Counted from the stretch's first letter, positions 47,687-57,111 are shown. The stretch: 64,000 bases of DNA from Vibrio sp. 99-70-13A1 (GCF_013114625.1 NZ_VTXD01000002.1:124001-188000), one strand, 5' to 3'. Translations and numbers: made by a program. Notes: a model not told the origin generated them from the sequence alone.

Positions 47687-49375
47687 ATGAGATTAATCTT
47701 ATTAGGAATGCTTTGGGGAGCGGTTATGACTGGTGTCAGTGCGAATACCTTAGAGTTAAATAAAGGACAGCACTACCAGGTTAAGAGTAATGAAACCATC
47801 AAGGTGCATGTAGGCAAGCCAAGCTATTACCGAGGGGGAATTAAAAGCACTCAGGTTCTCAATTGGGCAGGTGTAGTGGATTCGAATGGGGAAGTAATTA
47901 AAACCCTAATCAACTCACCGACTAAAGAGGCTGAGATCTTTTGGCTGATTAATAAACCAGACGATTACGAAATTCAGTTTGTCGCCCAAAAGACTTCTAC
48001 CGATCTTAATACGTCTGGTGAAACGAATTCATCTAATGCCGCTGGCGTAATTGTCAACGTTCTACTCAAAACCATTTCGCTTAAAGATACTCAATACGTA
48101 TCACCTGAAGAACGTTTAATTAGTCCGAAGATTCAGGAAACGGCACATCAAATTCAACAAAACCTAGCCGACGCTGAAACCAAATTCTGGCATGACGTGA
48201 ATACCAATGGTGGCACACCGCTCGTTGAATATACGGAAAATAACACGGCGATCGTCACCTTTTTATACAAGGGACCAGCCGAAAATGTCAGGGTTCTTGG
48301 CTCACCTTATGGCGGGCATGCGCACCTAAGTCAATTAGGTAACAGCCATATTTGGTTCCGTTCTTTTGAAGTACCAGCCGACACTCGTCTTTCATATCGA
48401 ATCGCACCTAATGTCCCTCAAATTATTGAAACGAAAGGTAGAGAGCAAAGAAGAGCAGTACTCGCGACCGCCCAACCCGATCCACTTAACCAACAGCCAA
48501 TATATGGTGCTGCAGACAATTTATTTGGATTAGCGTCAACAGTAACGCTTGCCAATGCCCCGAGTGATTCCATCACAAAATCAATGGGTAAGCCTGAAGG
48601 GGAAATATTCGATCATCTCTATCAAAGTGATAACGAAGAACTTTCGCGGAAAATCACCTTCTATCAACCGAATGAAACCTATCAAACCGCTAAAGATGCA
48701 CCACTGTTAATTCTGTTTGATGGAGACGCTTATCTAGAAAAAGTGCCTACACCGCTCATTTTGGACAACCTAATAGCACTAAAGAAGGTCCCACCAATGA
48801 GAGCCATTTTTGTTAACACACCAGCACCGAGCCTTCGGGCAAAAGAACTGACCCCGAACAAAGCTTATGCCGCGTTTATGGCAAATGAATTGATGCCATG
48901 GTTATGCCAACGCTGGGGAATTTGCCCTAAAGCTGAGAACACCATCTTATCCGGTTCAAGTTTTGGTGGGTTAGCGTCTATGTATATTTCATTTCAGCAC
49001 CCAGAACGCTTTGGCAAAGTGATCAGTCAATCCGGCTCTTTTTGGTGGGCTCCTCAATCTGAACTGGCTCTTTATAAAGAACATGATAATTGGGTCGCTG
49101 AACTTGTTCGTTCTCAACCTAAAAAAGACATCGATATATACCTAACGGCTGGTGTGTTTGAAGTTGAACCTCATCCAAACAGCATTCTTACAACGAACCA
49201 CCAACTTTACCAAACCCTCAAATCAAAAGGGTACTCGGTACATTTACAGGAAGCTTCGAGTGGTCATGACTACTTCAACTGGCAAGTGATGCTAGCTGAA
49301 GGTTTAACTTCGCTATTCGCGAATTCAAATTCAAATTCAAATTCAAATACAAATACAAATACAAATAAAGGATAA
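47687..49375 (+). CDS. Periplasmic catecholate-siderophore esterase (Fes/IroE-like)
   Basis: The 562-residue protein has a signal peptide (RLILLGMLWGAVMTGVSA), a beta-sandwich Fes-type N-terminal region (about 160-250), and an esterase-D-type alpha/beta-hydrolase domain. The nucleophile motif is GSSFGG (about residue 425), the oxyanion/early loop is LLILFDGDAYLEK, and the catalytic histidine is in EASSGHDYFNW. Such enzymes hydrolyse enterobactin-like trilactones; the export signal places it in the periplasm. The C-terminal tail is a hexamer-coded Asn-Ser/Asn-Thr run. It is the first gene of the iron-uptake operon. Confidence 0.85.
   Translation: MRLILLGMLWGAVMTGVSANTLELNKGQHYQVKSNETIKVHVGKPSYYRGGIKSTQVLNWAGVVDSNGEVIKTLINSPTKEAEIFWLINKPDDYEIQFVAQKTSTDLNTSGETNSSNAAGVIVNVLLKTISLKDTQYVSPEERLISPKIQETAHQIQQNLADAETKFWHDVNTNGGTPLVEYTENNTAIVTFLYKGPAENVRVLGSPYGGHAHLSQLGNSHIWFRSFEVPADTRLSYRIAPNVPQIIETKGREQRRAVLATAQPDPLNQQPIYGAADNLFGLASTVTLANAPSDSITKSMGKPEGEIFDHLYQSDNEELSRKITFYQPNETYQTAKDAPLLILFDGDAYLEKVPTPLILDNLIALKKVPPMRAIFVNTPAPSLRAKELTPNKAYAAFMANELMPWLCQRWGICPKAENTILSGSSFGGLASMYISFQHPERFGKVISQSGSFWWAPQSELALYKEHDNWVAELVRSQPKKDIDIYLTAGVFEVEPHPNSILTTNHQLYQTLKSKGYSVHLQEASSGHDYFNWQVMLAEGLTSLFANSNSNSNSNTNTNTNKG
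49322..49369 (+). repeat. In-frame hexamer tandem repeat at the esterase C-terminus
   Basis: Four AATTCA units, three AATACA units and one AATAAA encode Asn-Ser x4, Asn-Thr x3 and Asn-Lys, ending four bases before the stop codon. Confidence 0.95.
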
Positions 49376-49391
49376 TTCTTAAAGGAATGTT

Positions 49392-51353
49392 ATGAAACCA
49401 TATAAATTAAGCCTTGCAGTGGCACTAAGCCTTTCAACTGCTCTCCCACTTTCTGTGTTCGCCAATACTATGGATGTAATGGTTGTGACTGCATCACAAA
49501 ATGAAACCTCCATTAAAGATGCACCCGCTTCAATTTCGGTGATCACCAACGAAGAAATAAATAAGCTGCCAGCAACAGACATAACAACAGCATTAGAAAG
49601 TGTCGCCGGTGTTCACATTTCAAAAAGCACAGGAAGTGAATCTAAAATTATTATTCGAGGTCTGCATAACCAGAACTCTTCAAATGGTAATTACACCCTG
49701 TTCTTAGTGAATGGACGTCGAGTCAGCTCTAGTGAAACCGTGATCCGTGGTGCAGGATATGATTTATCCAGTATTCCATTAAGTTCTGTCGAGCAAATCG
49801 AAGTTGTACGCGGCCCCATGTCTTCCCTTTATGGTAGTGAGGCGATTGGTGGTGTTGTTAACGTTATTCTTAAAAAACCTGAAAATGATACCTATGTTGC
49901 AGGTAGCCTGACTTATAGCATTCCTGAAAATAACAGCGGCAACACTCTAGTATCTGATGCCAGCGGTGAGCTGAAAAGTGGTAATGTTTTTGTCACCGGT
50001 TCTATCATTCCTGACGTACTCCTTTACACCATGTCATTAGATATCAGTGATAAAGAAGCCTGGTTTCCAAGTAATGCCGGAGACAATTTCAGCCCTCAAG
50101 CGCAGCAAGATCGAAAAACACTTCGAGCCAGCTTAACTTGGCTGCCTACTTATGATGATGAGGTTTATTTTGACCTGCTATTCGCTGACGATGATAGAAA
50201 AGAGTACAGCTATTACAGTCACTTAAACTCGGTATTCGAAAGTGACTACGACAGTGAAAAATTAACCACAACCCTTGGTTATAAACGTGGCTGGGAGTGG
50301 GGAGAGTCCGATCTCTCTTACTTCTATGAAAATTCAGAAGTGAGTGAAAACAACTTCCACCCAATGGTTGATGAAGCGGAGATGACTCAAAATAACCATA
50401 CCGTCGATGGTCGATTGGTTTTAACCGAGCTTGATAGCCAAGTGATTTCGGCGGGTGGACAGATGTCTTACACCAGTATCGAAAATGAGAGGGATTACAC
50501 AAGCAGCCGCTCAGTAACTCAGAACGCCATTTATGTTCAGGATGAAATATCCGTCACCGATGATCTCACCGCAACCTTAAGTGGGCGTATTACTCATAAT
50601 AACCAATTTGGTAATGACTTTAGTCCTAGGGCATACCTTGTCTATAACGGTATCGATAATTTCACTTTTAAAGGCGGTTATGGTGAAGGTTTTAAAGCAC
50701 CCACAATTTTCCAGTCTTCTGAAGACTTCTCGCTAGTCAGTTGCGGCGGTCGCTGTACCTTAATCGGTAACCCAGATTTAGAAGCTCAAACGTCGAAAAC
50801 CTATGAATTATCAAGTATGTACTATGCAAATCGTGGATATATTCAAGCAACACTCTTCTTCAATGACGTTAAAAACTTAATAGACCGAGATCTTGACCCA
50901 TTCTTCAATGGTTCATCAACAATCATTCAATATGAAAACGTTGACCGTGTAGAAACAAAAGGGATTGAACTAGAAGGTGAGATCGACTTATTTGACAACT
51001 GGTCTCTCGTTTCCAATGCAACCTATACCGATGCTAAAGACACTGAGGATGATTCAGATATTTCATACACGCCCGAATGGTTAGCTAATTTAAATATCCA
51101 CTGGGCTGCAAGTAAAGATCTGTCGTTTTTCACTGGAGTAAACTACACAGGTGAACAAAAAGATTCAGGTGGCGAAAACCTAGACGGATACTCAATAGTT
51201 TCCCTTGGCGGTTCATATGACATCAACAGCACTTTTACAGTTAAAGCTGGTATTACTAACTTAACGGATGAACGCTTAGATAAATCTGAGCAGGATTACG
51301 AAGATACTGAAGTAGGCAGAACCTATTATATTAAGTTTGATTTCGAAATTTAA
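49392..51353 (+). CDS. TonB-dependent outer-membrane siderophore receptor (IrgA/FepA-like)
   Basis: The 653-residue receptor has a signal peptide (KPYKLSLAVALSLSTALPLSVFA), a TonB box (MDVMVVTA), a plug domain with IRGLHNQNSSNGNYTLFLVNGRRVSS and VEQIEVVRGPMSSLYGSEAIGGVVNVI, and a 22-strand barrel ending in aromatic-type YYIKFDFEI. The length and motifs are close to Vibrio IrgA, a receptor for catecholate siderophores such as enterobactin breakdown products. It follows the esterase by 16 bp, so the pair likely import and then cleave the ferric catecholate. Regulation is presumably via the upstream Fur box. Confidence 0.92.
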   Translation: MKPYKLSLAVALSLSTALPLSVFANTMDVMVVTASQNETSIKDAPASISVITNEEINKLPATDITTALESVAGVHISKSTGSESKIIIRGLHNQNSSNGNYTLFLVNGRRVSSSETVIRGAGYDLSSIPLSSVEQIEVVRGPMSSLYGSEAIGGVVNVILKKPENDTYVAGSLTYSIPENNSGNTLVSDASGELKSGNVFVTGSIIPDVLLYTMSLDISDKEAWFPSNAGDNFSPQAQQDRKTLRASLTWLPTYDDEVYFDLLFADDDRKEYSYYSHLNSVFESDYDSEKLTTTLGYKRGWEWGESDLSYFYENSEVSENNFHPMVDEAEMTQNNHTVDGRLVLTELDSQVISAGGQMSYTSIENERDYTSSRSVTQNAIYVQDEISVTDDLTATLSGRITHNNQFGNDFSPRAYLVYNGIDNFTFKGGYGEGFKAPTIFQSSEDFSLVSCGGRCTLIGNPDLEAQTSKTYELSSMYYANRGYIQATLFFNDVKNLIDRDLDPFFNGSSTIIQYENVDRVETKGIELEGEIDLFDNWSLVSNATYTDAKDTEDDSDISYTPEWLANLNIHWAASKDLSFFTGVNYTGEQKDSGGENLDGYSIVSLGGSYDINSTFTVKAGITNLTDERLDKSEQDYEDTEVGRTYYIKFDFEI

Positions 51354-51696
51354 CGAACTCAAGCAGAGATAATTGACCGAAATATAAAGGGCTGAGCGTG
51401 TGAGCGTTTGGTCCTTTTTGTTTTGGGTCATTTTTGGATTAGCTTCGCCCCACCTTTCAACAATGAAAGTAATTCGCTTTGTTAGAAATATTCAGCTCAG
51501 GGTCAATACAATCTACGGCAGCTATCAATCGAACGAATAAAACTTTTAAACCCTTTCGCTCCCATTATTACCCTTACCAAACTCATTCCCTTTGTCTAAA
51601 CCTCAAGAAAAAATGCCTTTACTTAAAGTTAACTTTAAGTATTAGAGTAAGCATCAGGGAAGATTAGTCAGTTGCTACACTCAATAGGACAAAATA
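51354..51696 (+). promoter_or_regulatory. Spacer between the receptor and MFS genes with terminator and promoter
   Basis: The first part holds a wobble-containing terminator (about 51386-51419, AAAGGGC with GGTCCTTT and a T tail) for the receptor operon. The second part holds a 22-bp palindromic promoter element. The MFS gene is therefore probably transcribed from its own promoter, not from the Fur-controlled operon. Confidence 0.65.
51618..51648 (+). promoter_or_regulatory. Perfect 22-bp palindrome between -35 and -10 (MerR-type promoter geometry)
   Basis: Arms TACTTAAAGTT (51620-51630) and AACTTTAAGTA (51631-51641) are perfectly palindromic. A -35-like TTTACT (51618-51623) and a -10-like TAGAGT (51643-51648) are 19 bp apart, the overlong spacing of MerR-family activated promoters. 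The centre AGTTAACT equals that of the E. coli SoxR box; the outer bases differ. Confidence 0.7.
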
Positions 51697-52905
51697 ATGA
51701 AGAATAAAACACTACCATATTTAACAGGGCGATTTTTTGATGGAATAAGCTCAGGGTTATTCATGCTGGCATTGCCATGGTTAATGCTAAAAGAACCAAA
51801 CATGGGAACGTTTGTCGCACTTACCGCGCTAGTTTGTACAAGCATCTCGTTTGTTGTCACCCCTTTTTTTGCGACGATCATTGACAGACAATCACGTAGA
51901 CTCATTCTCATTTCAGCTCAAGTAATCCAAGCATCTACTGCTGCCCTCATCATGTTGGCTTATGCATTGAACCTAGGAAATGTTTGGCTACTCGCCTTAT
52001 CACAGCTCATATTTTGGGTATCAAGTAACGTTGCCTGGCATACCAATAATGCCTTCACACAAGAAAACTACGACAAAAATGAATACGCTAAAATTTCGAG
52101 TTATCAAGAAATTGTAATGCAAGGAACCACGCTTGGGGCAGGTGCGCTGGGCATTGTATTGCTTGAAATGTGGGGAATGTTTGAATTTTCTTTGTTTGCG
52201 GCGATGGCATCAAGCATTGCAGCCATCAGTTATTACTTTACCCCTTATCGTCAACAGTTAAGAACCCCGAAGCACGTCACTTTCACTGAGCAACTCAAAG
52301 AAAGTAAATCTATTTTTAGTCAGAACCTCACTTTTTACGCCTTCATTGTATTGTCTTGTTTGGCGTACCCTACTCTTACCTTTTTAGGAAAATTAGTGCC
52401 TATATGGTTTGCTGGACAAAACGTTTCAGGGGATTGGGTCGCTTGGTACAACATGGCTTTCGGATTAGGGTCGTTATTAACCGGGGTTTTTGTTGCGAAG
52501 ATTTTGAATTTATCCTCTCACCCAAGAATTATGCAATATTCAATGCTTGCTTTAACGGCGGTACTCTTACTAATGGCGTTCTTCATGCAGCCCATTTATA
52601 TCGTAATACTGACTCTTGGTTTCGGTTTCTTTAATGCCTTAATTCGCATTGCTAGAACCAATTGGATGCATCACACCATAGAAATATCACAAAGAGGCCG
52701 CGTGGATGGTGGGCTTGGTATGTTTGCTACTTCGGTACAAAGTTTGAGCTATGTTCTTATCGCTTTTCTCGCACACACTAACAACATTGAAAATGGCTTC
52801 ATTGTTATCGCGGTAATTATTGGTATCTCCACTGTTAGTATGTTTTGGCTAAGTAATAAGTCGGAGATGAAACACAGGCTTGTCCAATCCATACAAACAG
52901 ATTAA
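51697..52905 (+). CDS. MFS exporter, possible siderophore/drug efflux
   Basis: The 402-residue protein has twelve membrane helices and a typical MFS-3 opening (LTGRFFDGISSGLFMLALPWLML). A conserved DRQSRRLILISAQ loop after helix 2 is the MFS loop motif. It is similar in size and shape to EntS-type siderophore exporters, which fits the upstream iron locus, but the separate MerR-type promoter suggests a drug or redox-stress trigger instead. AGGA (51686-51689) precedes the ATG by seven bases. The substrate is unknown. Confidence 0.85.
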   Translation: MKNKTLPYLTGRFFDGISSGLFMLALPWLMLKEPNMGTFVALTALVCTSISFVVTPFFATIIDRQSRRLILISAQVIQASTAALIMLAYALNLGNVWLLALSQLIFWVSSNVAWHTNNAFTQENYDKNEYAKISSYQEIVMQGTTLGAGALGIVLLEMWGMFEFSLFAAMASSIAAISYYFTPYRQQLRTPKHVTFTEQLKESKSIFSQNLTFYAFIVLSCLAYPTLTFLGKLVPIWFAGQNVSGDWVAWYNMAFGLGSLLTGVFVAKILNLSSHPRIMQYSMLALTAVLLLMAFFMQPIYIVILTLGFGFFNALIRIARTNWMHHTIEISQRGRVDGGLGMFATSVQSLSYVLIAFLAHTNNIENGFIVIAVIIGISTVSMFWLSNKSEMKHRLVQSIQTD

Positions 52906-52941
52906 AAGATAGGATAAAACAAGTACCACTTTCCTCGTTAT

Positions 52942-52965
52942 AAAGCTTTCTTAATTGAAAGCTTT
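52942..52965. terminator. Hairpin after the MFS gene
   Basis: Perfect arms AAAGCTTTC / GAAAGCTTT with a 6-nt loop lie 37 bp after the stop codon. No long T-tract follows, so it is a weak terminator candidate. Confidence 0.45.
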
Positions 52966-53146
52966 ACCCTAGAATCCACATCACGTTTTTTTGCAATATA
53001 AATGCCCGTAAAATTGTTATTATGCGACAGAGATCGTTGTTAGAATGGGCAAGTGTTAATAAACTAGTGGCATAGATGCCCTCTGCTTAATTTGTATGGG
53101 CAATCAGTATTATTAATAATTACTATAAAGAATAGATGCTCATAAA

Positions 53147-54217
53147 ATGAACGCAGATGGTATTTTAAAACTAAAAAAAACTGTAGAACAGTTATGTAAA
53201 TGCCCTCCTAAAAAGCTGTTATCCACCATCGTGATAACCGCTTTGTTTACATGCCCTACAGCCTTAGCCACCACTCAAGTATTCAAACCTTTAGTGTTGT
53301 TTCCTGCCGAACTCTATAAAGGGTCTTATTCGCAGTTAATCAACAATGGCATCTCAAGGTTTGAGGAACAAACCGGCGTAACCGTAAAAAGAATACGAAT
53401 AAAAAGAAATAATGCTCTTTATGTTGAGGAGCTCAATAAAGCCGCCTCTGAAGGGTATAGCCCAATCATTGTTCAAGACTCGAACTCTATTAATACATTC
53501 GGACACATTGCTCGCCAACACCCTTCGATCAGATTCATTTCACTTGATGTTTCTTACCATGTTCCCAACATTTTAGGCTTAACTTTCAATCATGCGGAAG
53601 GGACTTACGTATTAGGTTACCTTGCTGGTTTGAAAACCTCATCTAACCAGATTGGCTTTATTGGTGGCTTAGATATACCCGTGATTAACAACTTTCAATG
53701 CGGTTTTGAATTAGGAATTAAAGATTCAAACCCTAAAGCCACATTAAGTACCCAATATATTAATAATGGTGCGCTTTCATGGAGTGATACGGATACAGCT
53801 CATACCATGAGTGAAGAAATGCTAAGTAAAGGCATTGATATTATTTTCCCTGCTGCTGGGTATTCCAGTGTCGGCGTAATGGACGCAGTGAAAGAGCATA
53901 GCCAAAATGGTCAACCTAGCTACAGTTTTGGTGTTGATTACGATTATTCTGATAAATACCCAAATACATCGTTGGCTTCGCTAGAAAAGAAAGTCGATAT
54001 CGCAGTCTTTGCAGCACTTATGCAGCTAAAAAATGAAATTTGGAACGGTAACAGAAAACACTTTGGTATTAAGCAAGGTGTCATTAACGTAACCGTGAAT
54101 CCAAAGACACCAAAGCTGAGCCCTGAAGATAAGAAGATAGTAGATAAGTTGATTATCGAACTCAAAGGCAAAAACAACGCAATTTCTCAGCGAATTGCTC
54201 AAAGCTGCCAAAGTTAA
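53147..54217 (+). CDS. BMP family periplasmic substrate-binding protein
   Basis: The 356-residue protein has a long charged n-region (about 24 residues), a signal core (LLSTIVITALFTCPTALA) and then the BMP/PnrA-like type I periplasmic-binding fold. VLFPAELYKGSYSQLINNGISRFEEQTG is near the mature N-terminus, FNHAEGTYVLGYLAGLKTSSNQIGFIGG is the family hallmark, and IIFPAAGYSSVGVMDAVKE is the second-lobe motif. BMP proteins usually bind nucleosides for ABC import, but no permease or ATPase gene is present. The next gene, 17 bp downstream, is a membrane diguanylate cyclase. Confidence 0.9.
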   Translation: MNADGILKLKKTVEQLCKCPPKKLLSTIVITALFTCPTALATTQVFKPLVLFPAELYKGSYSQLINNGISRFEEQTGVTVKRIRIKRNNALYVEELNKAASEGYSPIIVQDSNSINTFGHIARQHPSIRFISLDVSYHVPNILGLTFNHAEGTYVLGYLAGLKTSSNQIGFIGGLDIPVINNFQCGFELGIKDSNPKATLSTQYINNGALSWSDTDTAHTMSEEMLSKGIDIIFPAAGYSSVGVMDAVKEHSQNGQPSYSFGVDYDYSDKYPNTSLASLEKKVDIAVFAALMQLKNEIWNGNRKHFGIKQGVINVTVNPKTPKLSPEDKKIVDKLIIELKGKNNAISQRIAQSCQS

Positions 54218-54234
54218 GTTAGAAGCTAAATGAT

Positions 54235-55776
54235 ATGAAAAAACTGTCTTCTTACGTTATCTCCGTTTATTTACTGCTTACCATGATTCCAGTGGTGATT
54301 TTTGGTGGCTTTGACATCGCTAAAGATCTCTATATTGAGCATGAAGTGAAAAGCAAACTGTATGACCGAGTCGTTTCACAGCAGCTTTTAGATTCAAAAA
54401 AAGCACTGTCTCAATTTGATTTGCTCGCCGCGGAGCTGGTAACCACACAAATATCTCAACTCGATTATATTGTGTCGGTTAAGCTTGACTCTATGCTATA
54501 TGCGATGACCATGGCTGAAGTGGTGAATAGTCAGATAGATCCAAAGCATATCGAAGTGATCACCTACCCCATCACCAACACGCATGACCAACAAATTGGT
54601 GTACTGACGGTAGTAAAAGATAACAACGCATTTGTAAATGGGATCATCACAACCATTGTTCCTCGTATTGCTATCTTGGTGATATTGCTCGTCTCTGTTT
54701 CATTGGTGTTCAGCCGTATTATTTTAGGTGCACTTAAAACGCCATTTAGCCAACTCCAAAAACTTGCGTTTCAAATTGCCAATGGTGATTACCACACCCC
54801 ATCAAAAACTGACTCTAACTACCTAGAAATCACAGCGATTTTTAATTCCCTTGAGATTATGCGAGTCAAGTTGAAAGGCTCCATTTCTCAGTTAAAAATA
54901 AGCGAAGAAAAGCATTCTAGGACCTATAACATTACTCAAGTAAGTCTCTTTGTTATTAAAATAGAAACGGGTCGAATTTTACGTGCGAATAACAAATTTA
55001 CAGAGATTTTTCAGCCGGTTCCACGGAAAAACAAAAGCGCTGAATTAAAGCTATTCATCGACAGCTTGATCCATTCGTCGTCAACTGAAAGTTTTGAATA
55101 CTCTCTCATGATCAACGATGAAAAGCGTTATTTCCAGGTCAACCGAAGTGAAGTGATTGATGGGGAAATTGAATGTTCCGCTCTCGATATAACGGACTTT
55201 ATTCTGGCTAAACAAGAATCCGAAAACCTTTTGTTAACCGATTCTCTGACTCGTATTTCCAACCGCTACTGTTTTAACCAGTACATTCAAAACTGTAAAA
55301 AAACCGCACTGGAAGAACTTACGGTCATGATGCTTGATTTGAACGGCTTCAAAAGAATCAATGACACTTACGGTCACGCCGCTGGTGACCAATTACTTAT
55401 CGAAGTTGCAGGCAAATTAAGTGAATTGTTACCAACCAAAACACAAAGGCTTTTTAGGCTAGGAGGGGATGAGTTTGTGATCCTTCTTGAAGGCAAGTTC
55501 GACATACTCAAAACGGAAAGCTTAGCCAAAGAAATTCAAGAAGCGGTAACAACGCCTATTTGCTATCTAAACAATTATTTTTCTGTGTCGACTAGTATCG
55601 GGGTGGATCACTACCAGTCGCTTTCAGGTATGTCTGTTGAACGCACCTTACACAATGCAGATGTTGCAATGTATGAGGCAAAAAATAATGGTGCAGTACT
55701 GGCTTATTCAGATGTTCTGGCTGTAGGCTTAGATTCTATCAGTAGCACTTATGATGAATTTAAAGCGCTATCATGA
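54235..55776 (+). CDS. Membrane diguanylate cyclase (TM-HAMP-PAS-GGDEF)
   Basis: The 513-residue protein has an N-terminal membrane helix (SYVISVYLLLTMIPVVIFGG), a periplasmic region of about 110 residues, a second helix (about 140-162), a HAMP-like linker (LKTPFSQLQKLAFQIANGDY), a PAS-like region (about 230-325), and a GGDEF domain with intact GGDEF (about residue 410). No RxxD inhibitory site is seen. The small periplasmic domain is a plausible docking site for the binding protein encoded 17 bp upstream. The pair looks like a ligand-to-c-di-GMP module. Confidence 0.93.
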   Translation: MKKLSSYVISVYLLLTMIPVVIFGGFDIAKDLYIEHEVKSKLYDRVVSQQLLDSKKALSQFDLLAAELVTTQISQLDYIVSVKLDSMLYAMTMAEVVNSQIDPKHIEVITYPITNTHDQQIGVLTVVKDNNAFVNGIITTIVPRIAILVILLVSVSLVFSRIILGALKTPFSQLQKLAFQIANGDYHTPSKTDSNYLEITAIFNSLEIMRVKLKGSISQLKISEEKHSRTYNITQVSLFVIKIETGRILRANNKFTEIFQPVPRKNKSAELKLFIDSLIHSSSTESFEYSLMINDEKRYFQVNRSEVIDGEIECSALDITDFILAKQESENLLLTDSLTRISNRYCFNQYIQNCKKTALEELTVMMLDLNGFKRINDTYGHAAGDQLLIEVAGKLSELLPTKTQRLFRLGGDEFVILLEGKFDILKTESLAKEIQEAVTTPICYLNNYFSVSTSIGVDHYQSLSGMSVERTLHNADVAMYEAKNNGAVLAYSDVLAVGLDSISSTYDEFKALS

Positions 55777-55850
55777 GCCAAAAACTCGCCCGTTCTAAGC
55801 TACGAATTCAGTTCAAACATAAAACGCAAACATAGAAATCAGATATAAAA

Positions 55851-55881
55851 ATGCACCCTTCGTACTATTCGAAGAGTGCAT
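55851..55881 (-). terminator. Terminator of the FadL gene
   Basis: Arms ATGCACCCTTCG / CGAAGAGTGCAT (one mismatch) with a 7-nt loop are followed on the minus strand by a T-rich tract. It follows the FadL stop. Confidence 0.8.
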
Positions 55882-55904
55882 AATTGAAGTGTCTTGAATC
55901 AAAT

Positions 55905-57065
55905 TTAAAAACTGAAGCTCATACCCACGAAGTGAACTCTACCGTCAAAGCTGCCTTCTACTCCGCGCCTGTTCATATCGACAGAACCAAGGTCAGCGTA
56001 TTCATAGAACATATCGACTGTGATGTGATCCCATTGGGTCGATGCCCCAACTGAATATCGGTACTGCTCACCTACCGGTAAATCGACCCACTGCTTGGTT
56101 GGGTCATCTTGCGGTGATGTTTCATATGAGATACCTGCTTTTAAACGCCAATCTGAATTCAGCTCGTAATCAGCACCTAATGCAAATTTCCAAACATCAT
56201 CCCAATCTCTCTCAATTTCAACACTGGCACCTGACCCAGTACTTGAATCTAGATCAAGAGTCGTGGTGTCCCATTGGCTCCAACGGTGAAATTGTACACT
56301 TGCCAATAGGTTTAGCTTGTCCGTGTAAGCGTAACTTCCGCTAATATCGATAATTTCTGGAACAATGATGTCAGTTTTTAAGTTGTTTAAAGCAGAAGTC
56401 GGCAAACTGGTTTTTACCTTCATATTGAAATCATGTTCAAGTTTAGAACGGTAACTCGCCCCAACAGACCATGTATCATCATGTCGATACATCATGCCTA
56501 AATTGAAACCATATGCCCAATCAGTATCTTGCTTTGCCGTGACTAAATTCGTTGATTGCTCTAACGCCGCCCAGCTGATTTGTGCGCCAGCCCCGAATGA
56601 CCATTGCTCATTGAGCTTATAACTCAAACTCGGGTTAAGTTGCATCGCAGTCAGTGTAATGCTGTCTAAAAGACTGGCTCCTGCCCAATCGGTTCCATAA
56701 CTTAAGCTTGAACCACCTACCGCACCTAAAGCTAATCCGAGGTGCACTTTATCGCTGACTTGGTGAGCATGGAATGCCCCTGCAGACGGCATAAATGTGC
56801 TCGCTTCACCGTTATCATTACCTTTGTCTTGATATTCCATTTCAATATCAAAAGCTAACGTATTAAATGTGGTCAGGCTTTTCCCCATATGGGACATAGT
56901 TGCAGGGTTCACCCACATTGCAGCAGCCGATTGAGTATAAACCCCATCACCAGCTCCAGCAGTACCAGCATTGGCTGTCACTGCTTCTTGTAAAAAGATA
57001 CCACTAGCATTTACAGAAAAAGCTGCAGCTAATGAAAGGGATAAAATGGAAAATCGAGCGTTCAT
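55905..57065 (-). CDS. fadL: FadL/OmpP1 family outer-membrane transporter
   Basis: The 386-residue protein has a signal peptide (NARFSILSLSLAAAFSVNA) and the FadL N-terminal hatch: SGIFLQEAVTANAGTAGAGDG with VYTQSAAAMWVNPATMSHM, the conserved NPA motif. A 14-strand barrel follows and ends in an aromatic VHFVGMSFSF. It is somewhat shorter than E. coli FadL. It imports long-chain fatty acids or other hydrophobic molecules across the outer membrane. GGAAG precedes the ATG. Its leader contains competing hairpins. Confidence 0.92.
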   Translation of the reverse strand: MNARFSILSLSLAAAFSVNASGIFLQEAVTANAGTAGAGDGVYTQSAAAMWVNPATMSHMGKSLTTFNTLAFDIEMEYQDKGNDNGEASTFMPSAGAFHAHQVSDKVHLGLALGAVGGSSLSYGTDWAGASLLDSITLTAMQLNPSLSYKLNEQWSFGAGAQISWAALEQSTNLVTAKQDTDWAYGFNLGMMYRHDDTWSVGASYRSKLEHDFNMKVKTSLPTSALNNLKTDIIVPEIIDISGSYAYTDKLNLLASVQFHRWSQWDTTTLDLDSSTGSGASVEIERDWDDVWKFALGADYELNSDWRLKAGISYETSPQDDPTKQWVDLPVGEQYRYSVGASTQWDHITVDMFYEYADLGSVDMNRRGVEGSFDGRVHFVGMSFSF

Positions 57066-57111
57066 TGTTGCTTCCGCATTACAAATATAAAATGAATCTA
57101 AGCTCCAAAAA

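Noticed and set aside
51479..51667. 62-codon ORF between the TonB receptor and the MFS gene
   Set aside because: It runs through the palindromic promoter element and lacks a ribosome-binding site; chance ORF in a control region.
46568..52905. Complete siderophore biosynthesis cluster
   Set aside because: Only regulator, esterase, receptor and a possible exporter are present; no NRPS or isochorismate genes occur, so this looks like an uptake locus rather than a biosynthetic one.
53147..54217. Nucleoside ABC importer
   Set aside because: Only the binding protein is present; the neighbouring gene is a GGDEF protein and no permease or ATPase gene follows.
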